This document shows positions 50,320-59,309 of a DNA stretch of 64,000 bases, piece by piece (the first letter of the stretch is position 1; every line of letters starts with the position of its first letter). The stretch lies in contig CAIKAF010000006.1 in NCBI GenBank assembly GCA_903825395.1, positions 62,001 through 126,000 on the forward strand, read 5' to 3'. The notes beneath the pieces are model-generated. The model did not search any database. It was given only the letters and a program-made list of their open reading frames with translations, and was not told the DNA's origin. A program made the position numbers and the translations under genes. This DNA is from an uncultured Flavobacteriales bacterium. Its GTDB lineage: Bacteria; Bacteroidota; Bacteroidia; CAIKAF01.

Positions 50320-51507
50320 TTATACCGAACGGCAAGCCGAATAGGCCAACCAGGCAAGCATGGCCGTGCCAACCACCAATGACTCTGGATCTATGTCAAA
50401 TCTGGCATCGTGGACCGAGAAGGCATGTTCTCCATTTGCTGAGGCTGTTCCAAGCCGGAAATACACCAAAGGAGCCACAGGGGCATACCAGGCAAAATCA
50501 TCGGCGGTCATTCGGATGGGCAATTCCCGGCTGTTTTGAGGTCCCAGCAATTCGGCTGCCTTTGAGCTGGCCCAAGCTGTCCATTCCACTGAATTGACCA
50601 AAGGCGGGTAGCCAGAACGAATGTCAATGTGCGTTTGAGTTCCAAATTCAACATCCAAATCAACAGCAAGCTTTTGAAGGGCCTGATGCGCAAGGTTGCG
50701 GCGTTCCGGCGTCAGGCAACGTAGGGTCCCTTTTAATTCAACCTGAGCCGGAATTACATTCGTACTTCCCAAACCCTGAAACCAGCCGATGGAGGCCACT
50801 ATCGGTTCTTCGGGAGTTGACATCGTTTCGCCCAAGGCATACACGCGACTGACCAAAGCAGAAGCTGCCGCTAGGGCATTTTCGTTTTGCCGCATCAGGG
50901 CCGCATGCCCGCCCCGGCCTTGCACCGAAATCCAAAGTTCATCCGTAGAGGCCATGTAGGGCCCGGGGCGAAAACCCACGGCGCCAACCTGCATTTCTGG
51001 AAAAACATGCATTCCGATAAGCACATCAGGGCGGTGTTCAGCAAACAAGCCCTGTTCCAGCATCATTTTACCTCCGCCCGGCAGCTGCTCTTCCGCAGGC
51101 TGAAATACCGCTAAAACATCGCCCTGCCACTCTTCCTTCAGGTTGCTGAGTAGATGCATTGCCCCCAATAAACAAGCCGTATGTACATCGTGGCCGCAGG
51201 CATGCATGCGACCTGCATGTTTAGAAGCATAAGATGCCTGGGTTTTTTCTTCAATGGGAAGGGCATCCAATTCGGCCCGAATTCCAACCCTACGGCCTGA
51301 ACCCGGCCGCCCTGTTTTACTGACCAAAAGGCCATGGTGGCTTTGCCAAGTTTGAATTTCCCAGCCTGTGGGAAGATACGACAGTACCTTTTCTTTGGTT
51401 CGCTCCTCTTGAAAAGACAGTTCAGGGTCGGCATGAATGGCTTCTCGCCATGCCTTTACTTGAGGCAGTAACGCATGTGCAGCAACAAGAAAATCCGATG
51501 GATTCAT
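50320..51507 (-). CDS. M20 family amidohydrolase (N-acyl amino acid hydrolase)
   Basis: 395 residues of peptidase family M20D, which hydrolyses N-acyl amino acids such as hippurate or N-acetyl amino acids. Metal-binding residues: RMHACGHDVHTACLLG, QPAEEQLPGGGKMM and the C-terminal RMTADDFAWY. A lid domain lies in the middle (about 175-290, ISVQGRGGHAA). No signal peptide; cytosolic. The start overlaps the stop of the upstream half-size TauE gene by 4 nt (ATGA). Confidence 0.9.
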   Translation of the reverse strand: MNPSDFLVAAHALLPQVKAWREAIHADPELSFQEERTKEKVLSYLPTGWEIQTWQSHHGLLVSKTGRPGSGRRVGIRAELDALPIEEKTQASYASKHAGRMHACGHDVHTACLLGAMHLLSNLKEEWQGDVLAVFQPAEEQLPGGGKMMLEQGLFAEHRPDVLIGMHVFPEMQVGAVGFRPGPYMASTDELWISVQGRGGHAALMRQNENALAAASALVSRVYALGETMSTPEEPIVASIGWFQGLGSTNVIPAQVELKGTLRCLTPERRNLAHQALQKLAVDLDVEFGTQTHIDIRSGYPPLVNSVEWTAWASSKAAELLGPQNSRELPIRMTADDFAWYAPVAPLVYFRLGTASANGEHAFSVHDARFDIDPESLVVGTAMLAWLAYSACRSV

Positions 51508-51887
51508 TTTCCAATCAGGTATTTGATGGAAATGACAGCTAAAATCAATCCGAAAATTCGTTTTAGCATTAATTGATCCAATTTAATAGCCAATGAAGAA
51601 CCTAAAAAGCTACCACCAATAAAGCCAAGTGCAATAATCAAAGCAAAGGAAATATTGACATTTCCACCTTTATGGTAATTCATTACCGATAAAAAGGCGC
51701 CAACCGGAATGAGTAAGGTGGCCAGACTGGTACCTTGAGCCTGATGTTGGGAAAGCCCCAACAGCAGCACAAGTGACGGAACGATAACTATGCCTCCTCC
51801 AATCCCGGCTAAGCCACTCAATGCGCCGGCCAAAATCCCGATGCCCAGTAAAATTAAAACAGTTAATATGTCCATTGGTGTCTTCAT
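51504..51887 (-). CDS. Half-size TauE/SafE-like membrane protein
   Basis: 127 residues with about four membrane helices, corresponding to one half of a normal TauE/SafE permease (ALSGLAGIGGGIVIVPSLV, then QGTSLATLLIPVGA). The open frame starts with a good ATG at 51887 and ends cleanly, so it is not a visible truncation. Half-size members of this family would have to form dimers. It directly precedes the M20 amidohydrolase, suggesting transport of a product or substrate of that enzyme, but this is inference. Confidence 0.8.
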   Translation of the reverse strand: MKTPMDILTVLILLGIGILAGALSGLAGIGGGIVIVPSLVLLLGLSQHQAQGTSLATLLIPVGAFLSVMNYHKGGNVNISFALIIALGFIGGSFLGSSLAIKLDQLMLKRIFGLILAVISIKYLIGK

Positions 51888-51888
51888 T

Positions 51889-53067
51889 TTATTTTTTCAC
51901 CATTAGAATTTGGTGGAGGTTGGATTGGTTGTTCCGTAAAATATAGCTGCCGGAAGGCAAATGCGCGGGGAGAGGCAAAAACGAATCTGAGCTGAGAACG
52001 GTCCATTCGGCGTGGATTCTCCCCTGAGCGTCGCTGAACAGGTATGTGCCGGGGCTAGCATCCTTCAGATAAAACCCGGTTTGACTTGGGTTTGGAAATA
52101 CCGAAATGTTTGGGTTAGATTCACCTATAGATTGGATGGGGAAGCGGCAGACGAACAGCCGTCCATTTTTTGCTCCGGCAAGAATAGAACCATCGGGAAG
52201 CAGAGTTCCAGAACTAAGGGTGCTGAAGGAAAACGGGGCGGGGAGCATCAAGCTGTCTTGAGCCGATTTTATACCTCCAGTTCCCAACAGCCAGTATTCT
52301 CCCTCGCGAATCAGCATAGCATTCCATTCTTCATAACCGGAACGCTGGGCCTGCCACGTTGCTCCGGAATCGGCAGATTGCAACAGTTCTCCATTAAATC
52401 CACAGGCCAATAGTTCATTGGCAGGAGTTGATTTTATATCGGTGAGCGTATTGGGAGAGTCTTGAACTACTAGGTTCCAAACTTCTCCATCAGAACTCTT
52501 GAGAATCACCCCATCGGAGCCTACGGCCCAAGCTACACCTTGATTGTCGGTGGTTACGGCAAGCAACCAAGAATTGGTAATGGGTTGGGGACTTTGCCAG
52601 TTGATTCCATCGTCATCGGAAAAAAAGCAACGGCCATTTAAGCCCACGGCCACAAGTCGGCCATTGGGCAATGCACACCAATCCATAATCCAATCGTTGC
52701 GACCAAATGAAACGGCTTGCCATGTCGTTCCTGCATCGGTGCTGCGTAGGCCCTTGCCTTCATACCCGCAGCTCAACAAATTTCCGAGTGGCGTTTTTGC
52801 TATGGCATATTGCAGTCCTAGGTCTGAACGCTGAATTTCTGTCCATGTGATTCCAGCATCGAAGCTGCTGTAAATTCGAGCGGTAGAGGTGTTTCCTGAT
52901 ACAGCAAATAAGCTGTCCTGACTTAGTGCATATACGTCTTGAATGGGTTCCGGACTTTCGACCGAAAGCGATTCCCAGGACTGAGCAAAGCCAGAACCCA
53001 GCAGAAATAGGAAGAAAACGATCAGCCAACTGCTGTTTTTACAGGATTGAATTGGAATGCATTTCAT
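51889..53067 (-). CDS. T9SS-secreted YCF48/BNR-like repeat protein
   Basis: About 392 residues from the ATG at 53067; an ATG at 53076 is an alternative. Signal peptide ends near SGFAQ. Beta-propeller repeats of the YCF48/BNR kind appear about every 45 residues: SFDAGITWTEIQ, STDAGTTWQAVS, SDDDGINWQSPQ and SADSGATWQAQR. A type A sorting domain closes the protein (ISVFPNPSQTGFYLKD ... LPSGSYILRNN ... ILMVKK). The stop is 1 nt from the half-size TauE start. Confidence 0.85.
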   Translation of the reverse strand: MKCIPIQSCKNSSWLIVFFLFLLGSGFAQSWESLSVESPEPIQDVYALSQDSLFAVSGNTSTARIYSSFDAGITWTEIQRSDLGLQYAIAKTPLGNLLSCGYEGKGLRSTDAGTTWQAVSFGRNDWIMDWCALPNGRLVAVGLNGRCFFSDDDGINWQSPQPITNSWLLAVTTDNQGVAWAVGSDGVILKSSDGEVWNLVVQDSPNTLTDIKSTPANELLACGFNGELLQSADSGATWQAQRSGYEEWNAMLIREGEYWLLGTGGIKSAQDSLMLPAPFSFSTLSSGTLLPDGSILAGAKNGRLFVCRFPIQSIGESNPNISVFPNPSQTGFYLKDASPGTYLFSDAQGRIHAEWTVLSSDSFLPLPAHLPSGSYILRNNQSNLHQILMVKK

Positions 53068-53315
53068 GTTTAACATTGAGCAGCGCAAAAAAACACGTCC
53101 TCCGTTGAACTCGGACTCTGGGCCGGAAAATTAAATTTTAAGAGCATGGAAAAGATATGGTCCATAGGTCAAAAGTACGCTTGTTTTCTTAAACTACCGT
53201 TGAATTGCAGCTGGAGTTTGAGGCAAACCTGTCAACCTTAATGTTGGCCTTGTTGATGCTCCTGCTTACCTCTGGGCACGTTGCGGTAAAAATCTCCACT
53301 TTCGTAGCCACGATT

Positions 53316-53462
53316 CGCCCGCGGCAGGGATTGAACACGGTTGCCCGCAAGGGTGGCGGAGCCTGGCCCGCGCGGCGCGGAGGCGACTTTAGGAGCCACC
53401 GCAAGCCCGCTGGGCCAGCTTTCGCCAACCGCGGACAACCGGTGAAAGCCCGGCTGCCGCCC
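53316..53462 (-). repeat. GC-rich structured element, family G copy 5
   Basis: About 147 bp, 38 nt after the subtilisin gene stop on the same strand. Minus-strand reading: GGGCGGC, CGGGCTTTCACCGG, core GGCTCCTAAAGTCGCC, ending TTCAATCCCTGCCGCGG. Outer helix GGTTG/CAACC. Nearly the same as copy 2, 28 kb away, which points to recent spread. The remaining 250 nt up to 53067 show nothing else. Confidence 0.75.
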
Positions 53463-53500
53463 AAGCCTCATCCTACATTTTACTCCGAATTAACCTCAAA

Positions 53501-56416
53501 TCAATCGTTGAGCACCATGATTTTAATGCGGGCAGCCTGCCCCTCAATTTCAATCTGGTAAAGCCCTGCAGACACATTCGCCCATTCCATGCGGCCCTTG
53601 TCGGAAACCTTGCCCCGGGCAACCTGCCGGCCCTGAGCATCGTACATTTGCCAATTCAAATTGCTGCCCTCAAGTCCCCAAACCTGCACAAACCGATGCG
53701 CCGGATTGGGATACAAGCGCAAGGCCTGCCCCTGATTTGAAATCACCGACAAATCCAGCTGCAGCGGCTCTGACATCGCCGAACAACCGTATTCATTGCT
53801 CACCAAAACCTGGTATATGCCGTTTTGATTTACATTCAGACTGGACGCCGTTTCTCCGGGAATCTCTTGTCCGCCCTGATACCACTGATAACTGGCAAAA
53901 TTGCCGTTCAGCAAAATCTGCCCATTTGAATACGACAGCACCGGCTGAGGCTTGGGCCAAACGGTTACCGAACCTTGCCAAGTTCCACTGCCGTAGGCGT
54001 TGCTGGCCTGAAATTGAATGGGATAAGCCCCCGCAGCCATGTATTGAACCACGGGATTTTGCAGCGGAGAACTTCCGGGCGTTCCGCCCAGAAATGTCCA
54101 AGTCCAGGACGTTGGATTGAATAAGGACAAATCGGTTAAAAACAGGCTGTCTTCCGCACACACGCTTTCCGCGCTTTGACTGGCCAGCGCCTGGGGCGCA
54201 ATTTGCGGTGGACCACTGCAAATGCCCGTCAACCGAATGTTATCCAGCCATATGTTGTTTCCTCCATTGTTTTGCACCACGAATGCAATGCGCAAATCGG
54301 GGTAGCCATCAAAGGCAGATAAATCGAGGGTGTTGCAGTTGGGCCCAATGCTGGAGGCGGCACACCATTCTGTGGCACTCTGAGGCAAGAAATTATTGGT
54401 CAACAAACTGCCGGTAGCAAAAACCCCTTGCCCGTTTTCTGCAATGCGCAGCAGCCGATGTGGAAAGGTCTGTCCCCCATCGGTACTCAATGACACCCAA
54501 AGCGAATCGCGAACGGTTGACACCCGGCGGCGGTGCGCATGCTCAAAGCTGAGCTGCAAACCGGTATGTTGGGCCGCATTTACAGAAAATGAAATCAGGC
54601 TATCCAACTGTCCCGCCATGTTTTGATGCTGAAAAATGGGCATATATACGGCGGTATTTCCGGGTTGAGTACCATTGGAAGGGCCTTGCAGCCAGGTGTT
54701 TTGCTGATCGGGATTCCCAATGCTCCAGCCCAGCTGGTTTAGGGTTCCGCCTTCAAAGGTCTCAAACATCAGGTTTTCCGTTCCGGTGTTGATGACCTGA
54801 GCAAAGCCGGTTTGCACCAGTGAATCGCTGCCAAAGGGATTGTAGGCCACTAAAATCACATCGTACGAGCCAAAACCGGGGTACAGCACCGTAGGCGATG
54901 AGGCCGTAGAGGTTGCGGGATTGCCACCGGGGAAATACCACCGAACGCTGTCCACCTGCCCCAAACTGGTTTGGGTAAACGAAATGGGCGTACCGGGGCA
55001 AACCCCATTGTTTTGGGCATTGAACGCGGCCACCGGCGGCTGATTGGGCACGCAGTTGTAGGTTTGCACCTGCAGAATTCCCTTGTATAAATTGAGGCGA
55101 CCTTGGCTGCTGGTAATTCCGGCCATGGAGCCGATGGAATCAACGCCCAGCAGCAAATACTGCCGCATTTGCAAGGCCAGCGCTGCCGGATTGGCTTTGT
55201 AGTTTTGAATGAACAAGGGGCAAGCGGCGGCATAATACAGGGCAATGGCTCCCGCCACATGGGGAGTGGCCATGGACGTGCCGGTCAGGTTGCTGTAGTT
55301 GTTGGTGGGTACGGTGTTGTAGATGCTGGTTCCGGGGGCGCCCAGATCCATGTGTATGGGGCCATAGCCGGCGCCTGAATTTTTAGTGTCGGTCCGGGTG
55401 GTATTGGTCACGGCCACCATGTATGAGCTTGGGCAAGTGGTGGGAATGTCGCCCACCACATCCACATTCACGCCTTGATTGGGACCGGCTCCGGCATTTA
55501 AAATGCCCAGCGTACCCAGCGTGTCATAAAAAGCGCACCAGATGGGATAATTTGCGGCGTTGCCATTATCCACCCCGAAAGAGGCGTTGGTGGAAACCAC
55601 AAAAGCCCCTTGTTGTCCTCCGGTTTGGTCGTAGCGTTCGCGCATGCTCGCAGCGTAGGCATAGGCCGCCACAACGGTAGCTTCATTCCCTGAACTTCCT
55701 TGAATCGGCATCCAGCGGGCATTCCAGTTTACTCCTGAAACGCCAATTCCGTTGTTTCCTTGTGCGGCCACAATGCCGGCCACATGCGTACCGTGCTGAC
55801 CACTGCTGATGCTGCCGTTGTTGTTGTAGGCATTCCAGCCGTTCACATCGTCAATGTACCCATTGCCATCGTCATCAATGCCGTTTCCGGGGATTTCAAA
55901 GCGGTTTTTAAATAGAGTTGGAGCCAAATCGGGGTGCGAAATCTGAAAACTGCCATCCACAATGGCAACAACTAGAGTATCTCCGGTTTGAGTCAGACCG
56001 CCGGTGGTAATGTTCCAGGCCAGTTCAGCGTCAATGTCAGCGCCCGGCGTTCCTCCTCCCTGACCTGTGTTGTTTAATGACCATTGTTGGGCAGAATAAG
56101 AGGCATCGTTGGGGGCGGCGCGCAATTCCATGGTATGGTTGAACTGGGCCAACGCCACGGCCGGACAACTCTTGGCTGCTGCCAAGGCCGTTTGAGGCGG
56201 CACGGAACTGGGATAGCTCAGAACATATACCCGATACCGTTCGCTGGCCGTGTACAGCAGCTCGGAAGCAAAGGGCAAATCCGCTTGCACATCGGTCGGA
56301 GTGCGATTGGGTTTCAGCAGCAGCAAAAGTTCTCCCTGGCGAATATTGGCTTCCGTTCCAGATTGCGCGGAAAGCAGGCCTGCCGTGCAGAAGAATAGCA
56401 AAAAAAGATAGCGCAT
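53501..56416 (-). CDS. Subtilisin-like S8 protease with PKD and T9SS domains
   Basis: 971 residues from the ATG at 56416, which starts the signal peptide MRYLFLLFFCTAGLLSAQ; the frame upstream runs into a repeat. After a propeptide (about 20-105) comes an S8 domain with Asp154 (AIVDGSFQISHPDL), His208 (GQHGTHVAGI) and Ser381 (LTGTSMATPHVAGA), and a Ca-type loop GIDDDGNGYIDD. Two PKD-like domains and a carbohydrate-binding-like section follow. The type A sorting domain is LRLYPNPAHRFVQVWG ... AGLYQIEIEGQ ... IKIMVLND. The T9SS protease acts outside the cell, degrading proteins for growth. Confidence 0.93.
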   Translation of the reverse strand: MRYLFLLFFCTAGLLSAQSGTEANIRQGELLLLLKPNRTPTDVQADLPFASELLYTASERYRVYVLSYPSSVPPQTALAAAKSCPAVALAQFNHTMELRAAPNDASYSAQQWSLNNTGQGGGTPGADIDAELAWNITTGGLTQTGDTLVVAIVDGSFQISHPDLAPTLFKNRFEIPGNGIDDDGNGYIDDVNGWNAYNNNGSISSGQHGTHVAGIVAAQGNNGIGVSGVNWNARWMPIQGSSGNEATVVAAYAYAASMRERYDQTGGQQGAFVVSTNASFGVDNGNAANYPIWCAFYDTLGTLGILNAGAGPNQGVNVDVVGDIPTTCPSSYMVAVTNTTRTDTKNSGAGYGPIHMDLGAPGTSIYNTVPTNNYSNLTGTSMATPHVAGAIALYYAAACPLFIQNYKANPAALALQMRQYLLLGVDSIGSMAGITSSQGRLNLYKGILQVQTYNCVPNQPPVAAFNAQNNGVCPGTPISFTQTSLGQVDSVRWYFPGGNPATSTASSPTVLYPGFGSYDVILVAYNPFGSDSLVQTGFAQVINTGTENLMFETFEGGTLNQLGWSIGNPDQQNTWLQGPSNGTQPGNTAVYMPIFQHQNMAGQLDSLISFSVNAAQHTGLQLSFEHAHRRRVSTVRDSLWVSLSTDGGQTFPHRLLRIAENGQGVFATGSLLTNNFLPQSATEWCAASSIGPNCNTLDLSAFDGYPDLRIAFVVQNNGGNNIWLDNIRLTGICSGPPQIAPQALASQSAESVCAEDSLFLTDLSLFNPTSWTWTFLGGTPGSSPLQNPVVQYMAAGAYPIQFQASNAYGSGTWQGSVTVWPKPQPVLSYSNGQILLNGNFASYQWYQGGQEIPGETASSLNVNQNGIYQVLVSNEYGCSAMSEPLQLDLSVISNQGQALRLYPNPAHRFVQVWGLEGSNLNWQMYDAQGRQVARGKVSDKGRMEWANVSAGLYQIEIEGQAARIKIMVLND

Positions 56417-56529
56417 ACAGGTAAATTCTGCAGGGGAAGATACGACAAAAAGAGGGCTAATGCAGGGCGGTTCCCTGTTAATTTTTTGGAAAAGGGGCGG
56501 CGAAATCAAGCTGAAATCAGGGTTGTTTT

Positions 56530-56675
56530 GGGCGGCAGGCGGGCTTTCTCGGGTAGTCCGCGTTGGCCGGGCGGGCTGCCTGCGGGCTGCGGTGGCTCCT
56601 AAAGTCGCCTCCTCGCCGCGCGGCAGCATCCGCCGGCCCACTTGCGGGCAACCCGTTCAATCCCTGCCGCGGGCG
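56530..56675 (+). repeat. GC-rich structured element, family G copy 6
   Basis: About 146 bp in the upstream region of the subtilisin gene. Plus-strand reading: GGGCGGC, CGGGCTTTCTCGGG, core GGCTCCTAAAGTCGCC, ending TTCAATCCCTGCCGCGG. Faces copy 7 head to head at its TTCAATCCC end, with about 450 bp between. Confidence 0.75.
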
Positions 56676-56700
56676 AATCGAAATTTCAGGGTTTTAGTTG

Positions 56701-56729
56701 AAAAAATGTCTCTTTGAAGAGACATTTTT
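56701..56729. terminator. Symmetrical hairpin, possible bidirectional terminator
   Basis: ATGTCTCTT/AAGAGACAT (56706-56725) is a 9-bp perfect inverted repeat, flanked by A5 on one side and T5 on the other, so it would terminate from either strand. It lies 25 nt after family G copy 6 with no gene reading toward it. Confidence 0.5.
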
Positions 56730-56776
56730 ACCGTCTGGGTTTTAAGCGGTGTGGTCTTGAAGGGAATGTATTTAAT

Positions 56777-57126
56777 AAAAAACCGTCTTAGCGTTGACCA
56801 GGCTTCTTTGCGCCCTTTGAGCCGACATGGAGTTCTTTGTGGTAAAGAAAAAAACAAGGCACAACGGGCAAAATGAGTGTTGCATAACTTGCTGAAATGG
56901 CTGCCAGATTAAATTTTTCTTTAGAGGAGCTTGGACCGTTATTTTGGATAAAATCAATGATTTGACTTTCTTTACGACTAAGCGTTTGAGCTAAATTGGC
57001 TAAGGATTACAGTGTTTTTGGCTCAAATTCATGTTTTTTTGAGCTAAATGTGGGTTTACAATGAGCTAAATCCTCAGAAAACCGCCTTAGTTTTGACCAG
57101 GCCCCTTTGCGTCCTTTGAGCCGACA
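56777..57126 (+). repeat. Pair of 50-bp direct repeats
   Basis: Related copies at about 56777-56826 and 57078-57126 share TTGACCAGGC and CCTTTGAGCCGACA. The second ends 2 nt before family G copy 7. The segment between is AT-rich with GAGCTAAAT three times and carries no supported gene. Similar CTTTGCG..CTTTGAG repeats are known from other Bacteroidota. Confidence 0.5.
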
Positions 57127-57127
57127 C

Positions 57128-57275
57128 GCCGCCCGCGGCAGGGATTGAACCGGGTTGCCCGCAAGGGGGGCGGGACGGCGGCCGCGCGGCGAGGAGGCGA
57201 CCTTGGGAGCCACCGCAGCCCGCTGGCAGCCCTCCCGCCCACCGCGGACAACCGGTGAAAGCCCGTCCGCCGCCC
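57128..57275 (-). repeat. GC-rich structured element, family G copy 7
   Basis: About 148 bp, between two minus-strand T9SS genes. Minus-strand reading: GGGCGGC, CGGGCTTTCACCGG, core GGCTCCCAAGGTCGCC, ending TTCAATCCCTGCCGCGG. Outer helix GGTTG/CAACC. Inverted relative to copy 6. The 175 nt between it and the next gene (57451) hold nothing recognised. Confidence 0.75.
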
Positions 57276-57450
57276 TACTCCCATCCAAACCCAATACGCC
57301 CTCCCCAATGTTTAGGCATGTCCCAAAAGTCCAATGCCCATGGTACAAACCCAAAACCAAACCAATTCTCGAACGAAATCTCCAAACCGACTGCCCAACT
57401 CCGCCTAAACCCATTCTTCCCTTCCAATCAATGGCTCCGGCAAACCAGCT

Positions 57451-59232
57451 TCAAGGCCCACCATGCACGACCTTCCACCACCTTTCCCCTTGTTTCAATA
57501 CATACAAGCCGGCCGGCAGGGACTGCAATCCCCGCAATTGCCCGTTTTCACTGCGGCGCAATACTTGGCCACTGCCGGAATACAGCACGCAAGGTTCTAA
57601 AGGCTCGGGCGCCTTCAGCTCGCTGCCAAATGGATTGGGATAGGGCCCCACTTCGCCGAACTCAGGCATGAGCGACAACGGCTCGGGCGGAGTGGCCTCG
57701 GCATCGGAACAGACCGCTCCCAAGCCCTCTCGAAAACGCCAGGTGGCCGGGGCATCGAACTCAAAAGCCTGCCGCGGATACCCATAGGCCGGCCAAGGAA
57801 TGGACGGTTGCCAATACGGCGGAGCCGTTTGACGGTAATACGATGTATCAGCCAACCCTTCGGTTTGCGGCGGCTGACACCCCCCACGAATGTTGTTGCC
57901 AAACAAAAAATGCTGGGTTCCATTTAAGGAAAAGGCGCCCTTCAAAAAGCCGGTGTTGGTGGTGGTGTTGCCCACAAAATGCTGCCGAATGCTCACCGGA
58001 TTCCCCGCCGTTACATAAATTCCCCAACCATTTACCCGATTCCGGAAAAATACGTTGTCAGGCCCCGCCGGCCCCCAATAATGATCTACCATGATCATCT
58101 CCAATTCATTCCCCTCTATTAGGTTTGCAAAGGGATAATGGCCATGTATGGAAACATCTGCCGAATAGTCGCTGATGGCCTCAGAGCGATTGACTTCCAC
58201 CGAATGGTTGTAGGCCAACACATTTCCATTGGCACCATGCTTTACCGACATGGCATGCCTAAGCCGCCTGAACCGGTTGTTTTCAATCAAACAGGAGGTG
58301 GAATGGCTGTTCAGGGTGATGCCATAGCCGCGCGTACCGCTGCCGTCAAACACCTCGGCATCATGAAAATAAGAGTGACGGATGCTAATGTGACTGGAAT
58401 AATCAATCAACACGTGCGAGCCCTTGGATTTTTCACTCTCCAGGCCCTGCACCAAGGCATCGGCCACCCGATTGAATCGAATGTGCTTGCCGGGCGCGGT
58501 TTGACTAAAATCGGTGCGGAAAATGCGAAAACAAAACAAGCCTATTCCTTGACGCATCAGCAGCGGCCGAGCCTGGGGCGACAAGGCCGAATCAGGAACA
58601 AAGCGGAATCCCTCTTCCAAAAATACGGTGTCGCCAAGCACCTGCACGATGCGGCTAATGTGCCCTACGCTAAAGGTGGCCCAACTGGCTGGATTCGAAT
58701 CCCAATCTCCATTTTCTTGATGCAGTTCGGTATACCGCCCGGGTCTGAATCCACTGGTGTCGGCCACCCGAAACCAAGTTTGCCGCAAGGTGGGCAATTC
58801 CAACACATCCCTCAATGGCCCTCCGGTGGTTCCTGAGGCGCTGAACAAATCATGGCCTCCACCGGGCTGAAAGCGAATGCGGCTTGCCGAGCCAAATCCT
58901 TCTACAATCATGCTGTCGTACAACACGACCGCCGAAGAAAGCCGAAATTCTCCGGTATCAATTAATATGCGCAATGGCCGGCCCCTCATTCCCTGGGGGA
59001 TGTTGCCCCATGCTGCGTCGTCGTTCAGGGTATCGTTGGGAATGCCCCCAAGTTCGGTCAATTTCAGGGTTGGAATTCCGGTGGTATCCCAAAAGCGGGC
59101 TCCGGCCAGATGCCAGTCGTAGTGGTACTCGGGGGGTAAGACTTGAGCCCGGAGCCCCGAAATGCTCAACACAAAAACCAGGGCACAGACCAACCATCCA
59201 GACAGGCAAACAGGACCGCGCTGATTTTTCAT
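57451..59232 (-). CDS. T9SS-secreted parallel beta-helix protein
   Basis: 593 residues from the ATG at 59232 with a basic signal peptide (MKNQRGPVCLSGWLVCALVFVL). A right-handed parallel beta-helix is suggested by repeats such as HISIRHSYFHDAEVFDG, GITLNSHSTSCLIENNRF and NVLAYNHSVEVN (about 270-430), as in pectate-lyase-like folds. No active site of a polysaccharide lyase is recognised. A type A sorting domain closes it (VGPYPNPFGSELKAPE ... LPAGLYVLKQG). Its start is 78 nt after the NdpA stop. Exported by T9SS, possibly polysaccharide-binding. Confidence 0.85.
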   Translation of the reverse strand: MKNQRGPVCLSGWLVCALVFVLSISGLRAQVLPPEYHYDWHLAGARFWDTTGIPTLKLTELGGIPNDTLNDDAAWGNIPQGMRGRPLRILIDTGEFRLSSAVVLYDSMIVEGFGSASRIRFQPGGGHDLFSASGTTGGPLRDVLELPTLRQTWFRVADTSGFRPGRYTELHQENGDWDSNPASWATFSVGHISRIVQVLGDTVFLEEGFRFVPDSALSPQARPLLMRQGIGLFCFRIFRTDFSQTAPGKHIRFNRVADALVQGLESEKSKGSHVLIDYSSHISIRHSYFHDAEVFDGSGTRGYGITLNSHSTSCLIENNRFRRLRHAMSVKHGANGNVLAYNHSVEVNRSEAISDYSADVSIHGHYPFANLIEGNELEMIMVDHYWGPAGPDNVFFRNRVNGWGIYVTAGNPVSIRQHFVGNTTTNTGFLKGAFSLNGTQHFLFGNNIRGGCQPPQTEGLADTSYYRQTAPPYWQPSIPWPAYGYPRQAFEFDAPATWRFREGLGAVCSDAEATPPEPLSLMPEFGEVGPYPNPFGSELKAPEPLEPCVLYSGSGQVLRRSENGQLRGLQSLPAGLYVLKQGERWWKVVHGGP

Positions 59233-59309
59233 GGTCCAATTCCCGGCGGCGGACTTCCCTAGCATGGAATCCGCACTAGCTTCAGCCAACAACCAATCTG
59301 CCCAGCCCC

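Noticed and set aside
57155-57671. Long plus-strand open frames across the GC-rich element and the end of the beta-helix gene.
   Set aside because: They are Pro/Arg-rich, have no family likeness, and overlap a well-supported gene on the other strand plus a repeat.
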